Assembly: GCA_002324875.1 (NCBI GenBank)
Contig: NTJG01000013.1
Span: 35,720 to 99,719 of the forward strand
Length of the DNA: 64,000 nt
Source of the DNA: Lysobacteraceae bacterium NML93-0793
Lineage (GTDB): Bacteria > Pseudomonadota > Gammaproteobacteria > Xanthomonadales > Xanthomonadaceae
Reading direction: 5' to 3'
Shown here: piece by piece, positions 21,294-30,120 of the stretch
How the letters are laid out: each line of letters starts with the position of its first letter
Position numbering within the stretch: position 1 is the stretch's first letter
Notes under the pieces: model-generated
The model's input: the letters and a program-made list of their open reading frames with translations, nothing else
The model's database searches: none
What the model was told of the DNA's origin: nothing
Made by a program: the position numbers and the translations under genes

Positions 21294-21850
21294 TCCACAC
21301 GCGGACGTCCCGGTGCAGGGGCCACCGTGTTCCGGATCGCGGCGGCCCCCTCGAGCGGGAACATGTCAGGCGTGCCTCGCGCGCCTGCGGCCACGGCCGA
21401 GCGGCGGTGAGACGGCGCAGCGCGGACGCTCCTACGCTGGCGTCCCACGCGATCAGCCACCGCCTGACGAACCCGGCAGATCATCCGCAGGATCGACATT
21501 GCAGTGCCGGCCAGGGCGAGTCGCGCTGATCATTGTCATCTCGCTCCAGGTGCCGACAGGCCGCACTGAGCCAAAGACGCTGGATTTCCGCTTGACCAGC
21601 CGTGCGGCTGTTGAGAGCCGCGGGAATGACGGCCAAGAGCGGAATTGTTCAGATCGTCCCGCGCGAGATCGGCGACCGCGGAAACGCAGGGTCGCGGTGG
21701 CACGCCGCACCGCGCCCGGGCGCGCGGTCGCATGGCTGTCGTCACGTTGCGTCGTGGCACATGCGTCCCGTCCGAGACACGCATCCACGCACAGCGGAAT
21801 GCATGCCGGGCGCAGCAACGCATCCACAGCACGCCGGTGCATCGCACACG
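21294..21850. other. Intergenic stretch holding a dispersed repeat
   Basis: About 560 bp with no convincing gene. The only recognised content is one copy of the GGAATGAC-type repeat at 21579-21651. Confidence 0.5.
21579..21651 (+). repeat. Dispersed xanthomonad-type intergenic repeat, copy A
   Basis: It begins GCTGGATTTCCGCTTGACC, has an inner inverted pair around GCGGCTGTTGAGAGCCGC and ends GGGAATGACGGCCAAGAGC. Two further copies lie at 43915-43969 (inverted) and 43994-44044. Confidence 0.75.
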
Positions 21851-21880
21851 AAAAAGGGCGCATCCCGGAAGATGCGCCCT
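21851..21880 (-). terminator. Rho-independent terminator of the glycine-zipper gene
   Basis: Read on the minus strand: AGGGCGCATC, loop TTCCGG, GATGCGCCCT, then TTTTT. It lies 18 bp past the stop codon. Confidence 0.9.
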
Positions 21881-21898
21881 GTCTGCGATCAGGAACGA

Positions 21899-22714
21899 TC
21901 AGCGCACGCGGAACCGCGTGTTGTCCTCACGTCCGCTGTCGCTGTAGGTGCCCGAGCTGTAATGGTCGTGCGAGACGTAGGCATCCTGCACCGCGGCCTT
22001 GGCGCGGTCCCATTCCAGCGGGGACGAACCACGGCGCGCACCCCAGTCCCGCGACAGTTCGCTCTCGAGCGACTCGTCCCACGGCCGGTCGGGATGACGG
22101 CTGCGCGCATACGCACCGTAGCGGTAGGCGGGCTGGTAGCTCGCGTACTCGTCGCCTTCAGCGCGGTACTCCGCCTTTTCGAACGCGGCGGCATGGTAGT
22201 CGTCGCTGCGGCCATACAGATCGTACGTGCGGTCGGTGCGCTCCCAGGCATCGCGGACAGCCGGCTTGGCATCGTCCCAGCCCAGACGCGACTCGCCCCG
22301 GCTGCTGTCCCACTCGCGCTTCAAGGTGTCTTCCGATTCGTCCCAACCCCGGGTCCGATCGGCCTCGCGCGCCTGCAGGCCGAAGCCGTAGGCCGGCGCG
22401 TAATCGCGGTCGTAATCGTGGTCGGCCTTGACGTAGGGACGGTCGCGATGGGCGTCGCGCCAGTATTCGGCTTCGCCGGTCGGGTCGATCCGTTCGGCCA
22501 CGCCTTTACCGACCGCCGCGCCGGCGACCACGCCGACGGCCGCGCCGATCAGCGTGCCGACCGGGCCGAAGATCGTGCCTGCTGCCGCACCGGCTGCCGC
22601 GCCGCCTGCAACGCCGCCCACGCCGACACCGACCGGATGCGCACCGGGCGTCTTGGTGATCGGATCGCGGTTGAGGTCACGGCCGCCGTCGCGGATTTCG
22701 TCGTGCTTGCTCAT
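21899..22714 (-). CDS. Glycine-zipper protein with duplicated W-D-x-A-K module
   Basis: A 271-residue protein. It starts MSKHDEIRDGGRDLNRDPIT. Residues 30-73 form a glycine zipper (VGGVAGGAAAGAAAG, then GAAVGVVAGAAVGKGVAE), likely membrane-associated. The remainder is a tandem duplication of about 65 residues: copy 1 ends WDESEDTLKREW...LGWDDAKPAVRDAW (124-157) and copy 2 ends WDESLESELSRDW...LEWDRAKAAVQDAY (212-246). Each copy is preceded by a Tyr/Asp-rich stretch. Similar stress-associated proteins occur in xanthomonads, but I know no function. It has its own terminator. Confidence 0.8.
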   Translation of the reverse strand: MSKHDEIRDGGRDLNRDPITKTPGAHPVGVGVGGVAGGAAAGAAAGTIFGPVGTLIGAAVGVVAGAAVGKGVAERIDPTGEAEYWRDAHRDRPYVKADHDYDRDYAPAYGFGLQAREADRTRGWDESEDTLKREWDSSRGESRLGWDDAKPAVRDAWERTDRTYDLYGRSDDYHAAAFEKAEYRAEGDEYASYQPAYRYGAYARSRHPDRPWDESLESELSRDWGARRGSSPLEWDRAKAAVQDAYVSHDHYSSGTYSDSGREDNTRFRVR

Positions 22715-22805
22715 CAGGGGAAACTCCGTAGGGATGTGGAGGGCCACCCTGCGCGCGCCGCGATGAAGCCGCCGTCGGTGAATCCCGAACAGGCGGGCAA
22801 AGTGT

Positions 22806-23321
22806 TCAGGTGTCGTGGCCGGAAACATCGTCGCCCGGCGCATCACCCGCGCGCGCAGGACGGCGCAGCTTCGGAATCGCCCCCACGACCAGCAGGGCCA
22901 CGAACGTCGTCACCAGCGCGACCATTTCCTGGCCCATGCCGGCCGCCATGCCGATCGCTGCGGTCATCCAGACACCGGCGGCCGTGGTGAGGCCTTCGAT
23001 GCGTTCGTCCTTGCCGAGCTTGAGGATGGCGCCGGCACCGAGAAAGCCGATGCCCGAGACGATGCCCTGCATCACGCGGGTCACGTCCGCACCGTCGATG
23101 TCGGACAGCAGCGGCGCGAGCACGAACAGCGCCGAGCCGATCGACACCAGAATGTGGGTCTTCAGTCCGGCCGCGCGCCCCTTGAATTCGCGCTCCCAGC
23201 CGACCATGCCGCCGAGCACGGCCGCCACCAGCACGCGGACCACGATGGTGGTGACGGTGTCGACATCCGGCAATGCGAGCTCGCGCGCCACGGCCTCGCC
23301 GATCTGGGCCAGGACGCTCAT
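22806..23321 (-). CDS. MgtC/SapB family membrane protein
   Basis: A 171-residue inner-membrane protein. Hallmarks are VLGGMVGWEREFKGRAAGLKTH, then LVSIGSALFVLAPLL, GIVSGIGFLGAGAILKL and GLTTAAGVWMTAAIGMAAG, spanning about five helices. The ATG at 23321 begins MSVLAQIGEAVAREL. In pathogens MgtC modulates F-type ATP synthase and survival at low Mg2+; here the role can only be guessed. Divergent from the old yellow enzyme gene. Confidence 0.93.
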   Translation of the reverse strand: MSVLAQIGEAVARELALPDVDTVTTIVVRVLVAAVLGGMVGWEREFKGRAAGLKTHILVSIGSALFVLAPLLSDIDGADVTRVMQGIVSGIGFLGAGAILKLGKDERIEGLTTAAGVWMTAAIGMAAGMGQEMVALVTTFVALLVVGAIPKLRRPARAGDAPGDDVSGHDT

Positions 23322-23570
23322 GCCATCGGCTCCGGCAACGGTGATGGCATGTGGCACGGCAGCGGCATTGGCGACATCGGATGGGCACTCGGAGGGGCAG
23401 CGCGCAGCGTAGGGCGCACCCGGTCGCCGACCGGTGAACAGGTTGTGATGCGCTCGCCGGGCGGCGCAGCGACGTCTGCGAAACGTTGCGTCCCGCGCGA
23501 GCGACGGGTGCGCCCATTGAAACCGCGCGGCGCGCCGGCACGTTCGCTGATCCCTGAAGGAGCCTTCCCA

Positions 23571-24683
23571 ATGCCCACCCTGTTCGAACCCCTGACCGCT
23601 GGCGCGATACCGCTCGCCAATCGCGTCGTGATGGCACCGCTCACGCGCAACCGCTCTCCGGACGCGATTCCCCAGCCGCGCACGGCGCTGTACTACGCGC
23701 AGCGCGCGTCCGCCGGCCTCATCGTCACCGAGGCGACCGCGATCAGCCATCAGGGTCAGGGCTACGCCGACGTGCCCGGCCTGTATGCGCCGGAGCAGCT
23801 CGAAGGCTGGCGCCGGGTGACCGACGCGGTGCATGCCGAAGGCGGCCGCATCGTGGTGCAGCTCTGGCATGTCGGGCGGATCTCGCATACCTCGCTGCAG
23901 CCGGACGGTCAGGCGCCGGTGGCGCCGTCGGCGATCCGCGCCGCGAGCAAGACCTTCATCCACAACGCCGACGGCCAGGGCGAGTTCGTCGATACGTCCA
24001 CGCCCCGCGCGCTCGAGCTGGACGAACTGCCGGGCATCGTCGACGACTACCGGCGCGCCGCGCGCGCGGCGATCGAGGCCGGCTTCGACGGCGTCGAAGT
24101 GCATGCCGCCAACGGCTACCTGATCGACCAGTTCCTGCGCGCGGGCAGCAACCATCGCACCGATGCCTACGGCGTGTCGATCGAGAATCGCGCACGCTTC
24201 CTCGGCGAGGTCATGCGCGCGGTGGTGGACGAGATCGGCGGTGACCGCACCGGCATCCGCCTGTCGCCGGTCACCCCGGCCAACGATGCGCACGACGACG
24301 CGCCGCAGCCGCTGTTCACCCATGTGGTCGAACGTCTCGCGCCGCTCGGCCTCGCCTTCGTGCACGTCATCGAAGGCGCCACCGGCGGCGACCGCCAGTA
24401 CAGCCAGGGCGAGGCGCCGTTCGATTACCCCGCGCTCAAGGCGGCCTACGCGGCCGCGGGCGGCCGCGGTGCGTGGATCGCCAACAACGACTACGGCAAG
24501 GTGGATGCGGAAGCGGCCGTCGCCTCCGGCCACGCGGATGCGGTGGCCTTCGGCCGTCCGTTCATCGCCAACCCGGATCTCGTGCGGCGCCTGCGCGAAG
24601 ATGCACCGCTGAACCCGCCGGACCCGTCGACGTTCTACGGTGGCGGTGACCGCGGCTACACCGACTACCCCACGCTCGACTGA
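23571..24683 (+). CDS. Old yellow enzyme (NADH:flavin oxidoreductase, NemA-like)
   Basis: A 370-residue FMN-dependent ene-reductase. It starts with LFEPLTAGAIPLANRVVMAP and has GRIVVQLWHVGRISH, the substrate-binding His and Asn in VEVHAANGYLIDQF, and NHRTDAYGVSIENRARF, where most homologues have YGGS. It ends with a C-terminal phosphate-binding loop AVAFGRPFIANPDLV. Length is normal for the class. AAGGAG sits 10 bp before the ATG. It reduces activated C=C bonds, nitroesters or quinones and may serve electrophile detoxification. Confidence 0.95.
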   Translation: MPTLFEPLTAGAIPLANRVVMAPLTRNRSPDAIPQPRTALYYAQRASAGLIVTEATAISHQGQGYADVPGLYAPEQLEGWRRVTDAVHAEGGRIVVQLWHVGRISHTSLQPDGQAPVAPSAIRAASKTFIHNADGQGEFVDTSTPRALELDELPGIVDDYRRAARAAIEAGFDGVEVHAANGYLIDQFLRAGSNHRTDAYGVSIENRARFLGEVMRAVVDEIGGDRTGIRLSPVTPANDAHDDAPQPLFTHVVERLAPLGLAFVHVIEGATGGDRQYSQGEAPFDYPALKAAYAAAGGRGAWIANNDYGKVDAEAAVASGHADAVAFGRPFIANPDLVRRLREDAPLNPPDPSTFYGGGDRGYTDYPTLD

Positions 24684-24713
24684 CGCCGGGCGACGGTGCG
24701 CGCGTGCGCGCCG

Positions 24714-25088
24714 TCAGCGCGGGCGCGGCACCGGGTCGGTGCGGAAGGTCTCGCCGGTGGCGGGATCGACCGCGCGGCCCGGCACCACTTCGCGCGCGCC
24801 CGGAATCACCCGCCCCTGCGCGTCACGTACCCGGGCGGGCGGCGCCGGCATCGACATCGGCGCCGTCGCCGGCTGCGTGGTGCGTGCGGGACCTGTCTGC
24901 GGCACCGGTGCCGGCTGGCGCACGCGTTGCGTGGGTGTGGCCGGCACGGCCGCGGGTGCGGGCGTGCTCGACGGCACGGCCGCCGGATCCGGCGCGGGCT
25001 GCGGACGCTGCAACTGCTGCGCGGCGACCGGACCGGCTGCCAGGGCGAGCGCCAGCGGTGCGACGAACGCGATCGGTGCGCGGCTCAT
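24714..25088 (-). CDS. Secreted Pro/Ala-rich protein
   Basis: A 124-residue exported protein: signal peptide (ending GPVAAQQ) followed by a low-complexity Pro/Ala/Gln/Thr region. The last 40 residues have a more ordered look (ARVRDAQGRVIPGAREVVPG, then AVDPATGETFRTDPVPRPR). No family recognised. The 3' end overlaps a GC-rich hairpin shared with the convergent OYE gene. Confidence 0.62.
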   Translation of the reverse strand: MSRAPIAFVAPLALALAAGPVAAQQLQRPQPAPDPAAVPSSTPAPAAVPATPTQRVRQPAPVPQTGPARTTQPATAPMSMPAPPARVRDAQGRVIPGAREVVPGRAVDPATGETFRTDPVPRPR

Positions 25089-25231
25089 GTGAACTCCGGA
25101 CGGCCAACGGGGCTTTCGACCCTAGGCCCGGCGTGATGCATGCCGGATGAAGTGCGGGGTTGGCGTGGCCGTTCCGGCCGCGCAGGCGGGCGTGCCTGAC
25201 CGCCACCGGGCAGGCGCGCGCCCGCGCGGGG

Positions 25232-25594
25232 TCAGTCGACGCAGAGCGTCATCGCCACGCCGTCGCGCACACGCTGCTGGCAACCGAAGGGATTGGTGTC
25301 CACGCTGCAGGCGCCGCCCGTCTCGGCGCCGTCCGTCGTGCCCTCGGGCGCGATGCACTGGCCCTCGCACTGCTGGCTGTCGCTGCAGGCCTTGCCGGCA
25401 TCGGTCGTCTGGCGCAGGCACTGCTTGACCGGCGCGCGGCCGAGCTGGGTCCACTCGCCGCCGACGCGCATGCAGTCGGCCTCGTGGGTGACCGTGGCCA
25501 TGTCCGGCCCACCCTGGGTGGCGGGGCGCTCGGCTGGCGCCGCACAGGCCACCAGCGTGGCGGCGAGGAGCAGCGGAAGAATGCGCTTGAACAT
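25232..25594 (-). CDS. Small Cys-rich lipoprotein
   Basis: A 120-residue lipoprotein (LVAC, Cys17). The mature part has about eight cysteines spread through CMRVGGEWTQLGR, KQCLRQTTDAGKACSDSQQC, CIAPEG, GACSVDTNPFGCQQ and the C-terminal LCVD, implying periplasmic disulfides. Frames extending upstream of the ATG at 25594 are Arg-rich and rejected. Similar proteins occur in Xanthomonas genomes with no known function. Confidence 0.78.
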   Translation of the reverse strand: MFKRILPLLLAATLVACAAPAERPATQGGPDMATVTHEADCMRVGGEWTQLGRAPVKQCLRQTTDAGKACSDSQQCEGQCIAPEGTTDGAETGGACSVDTNPFGCQQRVRDGVAMTLCVD

Positions 25595-25771
25595 GGGGAG
25601 CGTCCGGACGGAAGGGAGCGCGAGCATAGCGGCGACCGCGTGAAACCCCGGCACCTCGGTACCTGGCGCCGGGCCGGCGAAGCGCGTGATGCGCGTCTAC
25701 ACACCGCCTCGCACGCGCGTGCCTACCATGCACGCGCGCCACGCCCGCCACCCCCGCTTCCGGACCCGTCC

Positions 25772-26869
25772 ATGCTCAATCTGCTGCTGTTCCTCGCCGG
25801 CCTTGCTGCCCTGATCGGTGGCGCCGAACTCCTCGTCCGCGGGGCCTCGCGGCTCGCGCTCTCGTTCGGCATCTCGCCGCTGGTGGTCGGCCTGACCATC
25901 GTCGCCTTCGGCACCAGCGCGCCCGAGATGGCGATCTCCGCCGGCGCCGTGCTCGGCGGCCAGACCGGCCTGGCGGTCGGCAACGTGGTCGGCAGCAACA
26001 TCTTCAACGTGCTGTTCGTCCTCGGCATCAGCGCCCTGATCGCGCCGCTCGTGGTGCACCGCCAGATCATCCGCCAGGAGGTGCCCATCCTCATCGGCGC
26101 GTCCTTGCTGCTGGTGGTGCTGAGCCTCGACGGCCGGCTGACGCTGTTCGAAGGCGCACTGCTGCTGGCGCTGGTCTTCGCCTACACGGTGTTTCTCGTG
26201 GTGCAGTCGCGGCGCGAGACCAGCGCCGCCGCCGATGGCGCGCCTGCAGAGGGATCGGAGGATGATGTCCCCACGGCGAGCGGCTGGATGGCGCGGTTGC
26301 CGGTGCAGCTGGCGCTGATCGTCGTCGGCCTCGGCCTGCTGGTCGTGGGTTCCAACTGGCTGGTCACCGCGGCGGTCGCCTTCGCCGAAGCCCTCGGCGT
26401 GAGTGACGTGATCATCGGCCTGACCATCGTCGCCGCCGGCACGTCGATGCCGGAGGTGGCGACCTCGATCGCCGCGGCGATCAAGGGCGAGCGCGACATC
26501 GCGGTCGGCAACGCGATCGGCAGCAGTACCTTCAACATCTTCGGCTGCCTGGGCCTGTCGGGCGTGCTGGCCGGCAGCGCCGGGCTGGTGGTGCCGGGTC
26601 CGGTGCTGGCGTTCGATCTGTGGGTGATGCTGGCCGTCGCGCTGGCCTGCCTGCCGATCTTCCTGACCGGGCGCGAGATCGCACGCTGGGAAGGCGCGGT
26701 GTTTCTGGCCTACTACGTCGCCTACGTCGCCTATCTGATCCTGGCCGCACAGTCGCACGACGCCCTGCCCGCGTTCTCCGGCGTGATGATGAGCTTCGTG
26801 CTGCCGCTGACGGTGATCACGCTGGTGGTCGTGCTGATCCGCCGCCCGGCCGGCACGCCGGCGCACTGA
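25772..26869 (+). CDS. Calcium/sodium antiporter (YrbG-like CaCA family)
   Basis: A 365-residue inner-membrane exchanger with about ten helices in two inverted halves. Both alpha-repeats are clear: GLTIVAFGTSAPEMAIS with GNVVGSNIFNVLFVLG, and GLTIVAAGTSMPEVATS with GNAIGSSTFNIFGCLG. The halves are joined by an acidic cytosolic linker (GAPAEGSEDDVPTASG). It exchanges Na+ for Ca2+ or another divalent ion. Start ATG at 25772, directly before the first helix. Confidence 0.95.
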   Translation: MLNLLLFLAGLAALIGGAELLVRGASRLALSFGISPLVVGLTIVAFGTSAPEMAISAGAVLGGQTGLAVGNVVGSNIFNVLFVLGISALIAPLVVHRQIIRQEVPILIGASLLLVVLSLDGRLTLFEGALLLALVFAYTVFLVVQSRRETSAAADGAPAEGSEDDVPTASGWMARLPVQLALIVVGLGLLVVGSNWLVTAAVAFAEALGVSDVIIGLTIVAAGTSMPEVATSIAAAIKGERDIAVGNAIGSSTFNIFGCLGLSGVLAGSAGLVVPGPVLAFDLWVMLAVALACLPIFLTGREIARWEGAVFLAYYVAYVAYLILAAQSHDALPAFSGVMMSFVLPLTVITLVVVLIRRPAGTPAH

Positions 26870-26929
26870 TCGGCATCGACGGGACGCGGCGCGCGGCCAG
26901 CGGCCCGTCCCCGCGATTCCGGCGCCCGG

Positions 26930-27967
26930 CTAGCGCGCCGGAGCCGGGCCTGCGATCCGCAGGCGCACGCGCGCCAGCATGGCGCCCGACGTCATGTACA
27001 GCGTGCGTCCGTCGTCGCCGAACGCCGCGTTCGCGATCGGGCCGCCGGTTTCGATGCGCCCGAGCCGCGTGCCGTCGGGTGCGAACACCAGCACGCCGCC
27101 CGGTCCGGTCGCGAACAGCGTGCCGTCCGCCGCGACGGCCAGACCGTCGGGCAGGCCCGGCGCATCGTCACCGACCAGATCGCCGGCATCGGCGAACACG
27201 CGTCGCGCCGTCACCGCGCCGACGGCGTCCAGGGTGTAGGCCATCCAGATCGCGCGCTCGGGATCGGAATTGGCGACGTACAGCGTGCGCTCGTCCGGCG
27301 ACAGGGCGATGCCGTTGGGCCGCGTCAGGCCATCGTCGAGCAGATGTACGCGGCCGTCGGTATCGAGCCGGTAGACACCGTTGAAGGCCAGTTCCTTGAC
27401 CGGTGAATCGTCGAGATCCTTGAGCCCGTATGGCGGATCGGTGAAGAAGATCGCGCCGTCGCTGCGGCGTACGAGGTCGTTGGGGCTGTTGAAGCGGCGG
27501 CCGTTGAAGTCGCGCGCCAGCGTCGTCTTGCGCTTCGTCGCCAGGTCCAGCCGCTCGATGCTGCGGCTGCCGGAATCGGCCATCAGCACCGTGCCCGCGG
27601 ATTCGACGGACAGGCCGTTGGCGCCTGCTTCGCGTAGTGCCTCGGTATCGCTGCCCGCGTAGCCGGAGGGCTCGAGAAACACCGAGAGCCCCTCCGATTC
27701 GGACCAGCGATGAAGGCGGTTTTCCGGCACATCGGTGAACAGCAGATACCCGCCGTCGGCCACCCACGCCGGGCCCTCGGCCCAGGTGAAGCCTTCGGCC
27801 AGCCGCTCGACGCGCGCGTCGGGCGCCACCACCGCGTCGAACGCGGGCGCGTAGCGGGTCACGCCGCCCACCGCGGGATGGCCGGGCGCGGAGCCGGCCG
27901 ACGATGCGCAGCCACCCAGCGCGGCCATCAACGGAAACGCGAGCAACGACGTGGCAAGACGGGGCAT
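26930..27967 (-). CDS. SMP-30/gluconolactonase-family lipoprotein
   Basis: A 345-residue six-bladed propeller. Lipobox LGGC (Cys20) marks an exported lipoprotein. Family motifs are GFTWAEGPAWVADGGYLLFT, SPNDLVRRSDGAIFFTDPPY, LTRPNGIALSPDERTLYVAN and APGLPDGLAVAADGTLFATG, containing the metal-ligand Glu, Asn and Asp positions. It is likely a metal-dependent lactonase acting on a sugar or aryl lactone in the periplasm. Not coupled to neighbours. Confidence 0.92.
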   Translation of the reverse strand: MPRLATSLLAFPLMAALGGCASSAGSAPGHPAVGGVTRYAPAFDAVVAPDARVERLAEGFTWAEGPAWVADGGYLLFTDVPENRLHRWSESEGLSVFLEPSGYAGSDTEALREAGANGLSVESAGTVLMADSGSRSIERLDLATKRKTTLARDFNGRRFNSPNDLVRRSDGAIFFTDPPYGLKDLDDSPVKELAFNGVYRLDTDGRVHLLDDGLTRPNGIALSPDERTLYVANSDPERAIWMAYTLDAVGAVTARRVFADAGDLVGDDAPGLPDGLAVAADGTLFATGPGGVLVFAPDGTRLGRIETGGPIANAAFGDDGRTLYMTSGAMLARVRLRIAGPAPAR

Positions 27968-28048
27968 CTGGACCTCCTGGTCATCGGCAAGGCCCTCACC
28001 CTACCGCGCGGCCAGCCGCCGCGCAGTGGAACTTTGCACCGGCTGCGC

Positions 28049-29410
28049 TCAGCGCCTCGCCCGTATGCGCCCCCGCATCGCGGCTTCGTTGTCCAGCCAG
28101 TTGCTGTCCTTGTTCTTCAGGAAGAACACGTAGACCACCAGCGACACCGCGATGATCGCCGTGGCATACACGGCGAACGCGATCACCTGGTCCGACTTCA
28201 GCGCCGCCTGGTACAGCAGCGGCGCAGTGCCGCCGAATGCCGAGTTCGCGAGCGCGTAGCCCAGGCCCACGCCCAGCGCGCGGATGTGCGTGGGGAACAG
28301 CTCCGCCTTCACCACCGCGTTGATCGAGGTGTAGCCGGTGAGGATGACGAACCCGATGCCGAGGATCACGAACGCCGACAGCGCGCTCGTCTGCTGCGGC
28401 AGCGCGGTCACCAGATAGCCGGTGTAGAGCACGCCGCCGACGCCGAAGAACACCAGCAGCGACTTGCGCCCGATGCTGTCCGACAACCAGCCGCCGAGCG
28501 GCTGCAACAGCATCAGGAACGTCAGCAGGCCGAGATTGATCAGCGTGCCCACCATGACGTCGTCGCCGGCGAACGCAGTCTGGATCATCTTCGGCCCGTT
28601 GACCGAATAGGTGTAGAACGCGACCGTGCCACCCGCGGTGATCAGGAAGCACAGCAGCAGCGGCCGCCACTGGTTCACGAACAGCTCGCGGATCGAGCCC
28701 GAGGCCTGCGCGCCGCCGGTTTTCGCCGCTTCGATCGAATCCGATTCCAGCGATTCGTCCATCGTGCGGCGCAGCCAGAACACCACGATCGCCGCCACGC
28801 CGCCGATGCCGAACGCCACGCGCCAGCCCCATTCGGAGATCTGCGGCACGTCGAGCACCAGCAGCATCGCCAGCAATGTCGCCTGCGCCAGCACATGGCC
28901 GCCGACGAGCGTGACGTAATGGAACGACGACAGAAAGCCGCGCCGCCCCGGAATCGCCGCCTCGGACATGTAGGTCGCACTGGCGCCGTACTCGCCGCCG
29001 GTCGCGAAGCCCTGGATCAGACGGGCCACGAGCAGCAGCACCGCGGCCCAGATGCCGATCTGCCCGGCGGTCGGACTGATCGCGATGAGGAACGAGCAGC
29101 CCGCCATCACCGACACCGAGACCGTCAGCGCCAGGCGCCGGCCGTAGCGGTCGGCGAAGCGGCCGAAATACCAGGCGCCGATCGGCCGCATCAGAAACGT
29201 CGCGGCGAAGATCGCCCAGACGTACAGCGTGGAGTTGCGGTCATCGGGCGAGAAGAACTGCGACTCGAAGTACATCGCGAACACCGAGTACACGTAGACG
29301 TCGTACCACTCGACCAGATTGCCGGCCGAGCCTTTCAGCGTGTTCGACACCGAGCGGCGCAGACTGGCCGGTCGGGTCGCGAGGGGCGCGGCGGCGCAGG
29401 GAGCACTCAT
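28049..29410 (-). CDS. MFS transporter, metabolite:H+ symporter (KgtP/ProP-like)
   Basis: A 453-residue permease with 12 predicted helices. The sequence NTLKGSAGNLVEWYDVYVYS is the signature of the MHS subfamily, followed by RPIGAWYFGRFADRYGRRLA between helices 2 and 3 and GYTSINAVVKAELFPTHIRA. Members carry dicarboxylates, citrate, proline/betaine or aromatic acids. The ATG at 29410 is preferred to an upstream frame that reads as non-coding. An imperfect palindrome CTAACCCATTGGTATTAG lies 66 bp upstream and may be an operator. Confidence 0.92.
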   Translation of the reverse strand: MSAPCAAAPLATRPASLRRSVSNTLKGSAGNLVEWYDVYVYSVFAMYFESQFFSPDDRNSTLYVWAIFAATFLMRPIGAWYFGRFADRYGRRLALTVSVSVMAGCSFLIAISPTAGQIGIWAAVLLLVARLIQGFATGGEYGASATYMSEAAIPGRRGFLSSFHYVTLVGGHVLAQATLLAMLLVLDVPQISEWGWRVAFGIGGVAAIVVFWLRRTMDESLESDSIEAAKTGGAQASGSIRELFVNQWRPLLLCFLITAGGTVAFYTYSVNGPKMIQTAFAGDDVMVGTLINLGLLTFLMLLQPLGGWLSDSIGRKSLLVFFGVGGVLYTGYLVTALPQQTSALSAFVILGIGFVILTGYTSINAVVKAELFPTHIRALGVGLGYALANSAFGGTAPLLYQAALKSDQVIAFAVYATAIIAVSLVVYVFFLKNKDSNWLDNEAAMRGRIRARR

Positions 29411-29475
29411 GACGTGGTCTGCCGGGCGGGGAAAGGCGGCGAGTATAGGTGCGCCGTTCGTGATCGACGCCGCGT

Positions 29476-29493
29476 CTAACCCATTGGTATTAG
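29476..29493. promoter_or_regulatory. Candidate operator between the MFS and sigma-factor genes
   Basis: CTAACCCATTGGTATTAG has CTAA/TTAG ends and a CCATTGG core. It lies in the divergent intergenic region. The symmetry is imperfect and the cognate regulator is unknown. Confidence 0.3.
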
Positions 29494-29574
29494 GTGCCTT
29501 GCAACATTCCGTCCGGGACCGGTGAGGACCCGGCACCCGTCTGTGATATCGGCCGCGCGTGAGCGACCCACCTG

Positions 29575-30108
29575 ATGACGCACAACGACCGGCGACGCGT
29601 GGATACCGCGATGCCCCTCGAAGACACCGCCGCGGAATTCGCCCGGCTGCTGCAGGACCACCACGGCATCGTCGCCACGGTGGCCGCCAGCTACTGCCGT
29701 GATCTGCACGATCGCACCGACCTCGCCCAGGAGATCGCAGTGCAGCTGTGGCGGGCCTGGTCGAAGTACGACCGCGCGCGCAGCTTCAGCACCTGGATGT
29801 ATCGGATCGCGCTCAACGTGGCGATCAGTGCGGTGCGCAGTAATGCCCTGCGCCAGCGTCTCGCGGTGCCTCTGGACGAGACTCTGCACGACGTCGCCGA
29901 TCCCGCGCCGCACGACGCCCAGGTCGAACAGCAGGTTCGTGCCCTGCACCACTTCATCCACGCCCGGGCGCCGCTCGACCGCGCGATCCTGCTGCTCTAC
30001 CTCCACGAACGCAGCCACCGCGACATCACCGAGATCCTCGGCCTGTCCGAGACCAACGTCGCCACCAACATCGGTCGCCTGCGCCAGCGCATCCATACCG
30101 AACTCTGA
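29575..30108 (+). CDS. ECF-type RNA polymerase sigma factor
   Basis: A 177-residue sigma-70-family protein. Region 2 is clear: YCRDLHDRTDLAQEIAVQLW, then RSFSTWMYRIALNVAISAVR. Region 4 has ALHHFIHARAPLDRAILLLY, with the helix-turn-helix HRDITEILGLSETNVATNIG. No region 3 and no N-terminal extension. The start at 29575 is used; Met13 (MPLEDTAAEF, 29611) is also possible. The gene just downstream, a membrane anti-sigma candidate, is frameshifted, so this sigma factor may now be unrestrained. Confidence 0.92.
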   Translation: MTHNDRRRVDTAMPLEDTAAEFARLLQDHHGIVATVAASYCRDLHDRTDLAQEIAVQLWRAWSKYDRARSFSTWMYRIALNVAISAVRSNALRQRLAVPLDETLHDVADPAPHDAQVEQQVRALHHFIHARAPLDRAILLLYLHERSHRDITEILGLSETNVATNIGRLRQRIHTEL

Positions 30109-30120
30109 AGGACCACCACC

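Noticed and set aside
24692..24715. Hairpin GACGG-GCGCGC after the old yellow enzyme gene as a terminator
   Set aside because: It has a possible stem but no T-run on either strand and overlaps the neighbouring stop codon, so support is too thin to list.
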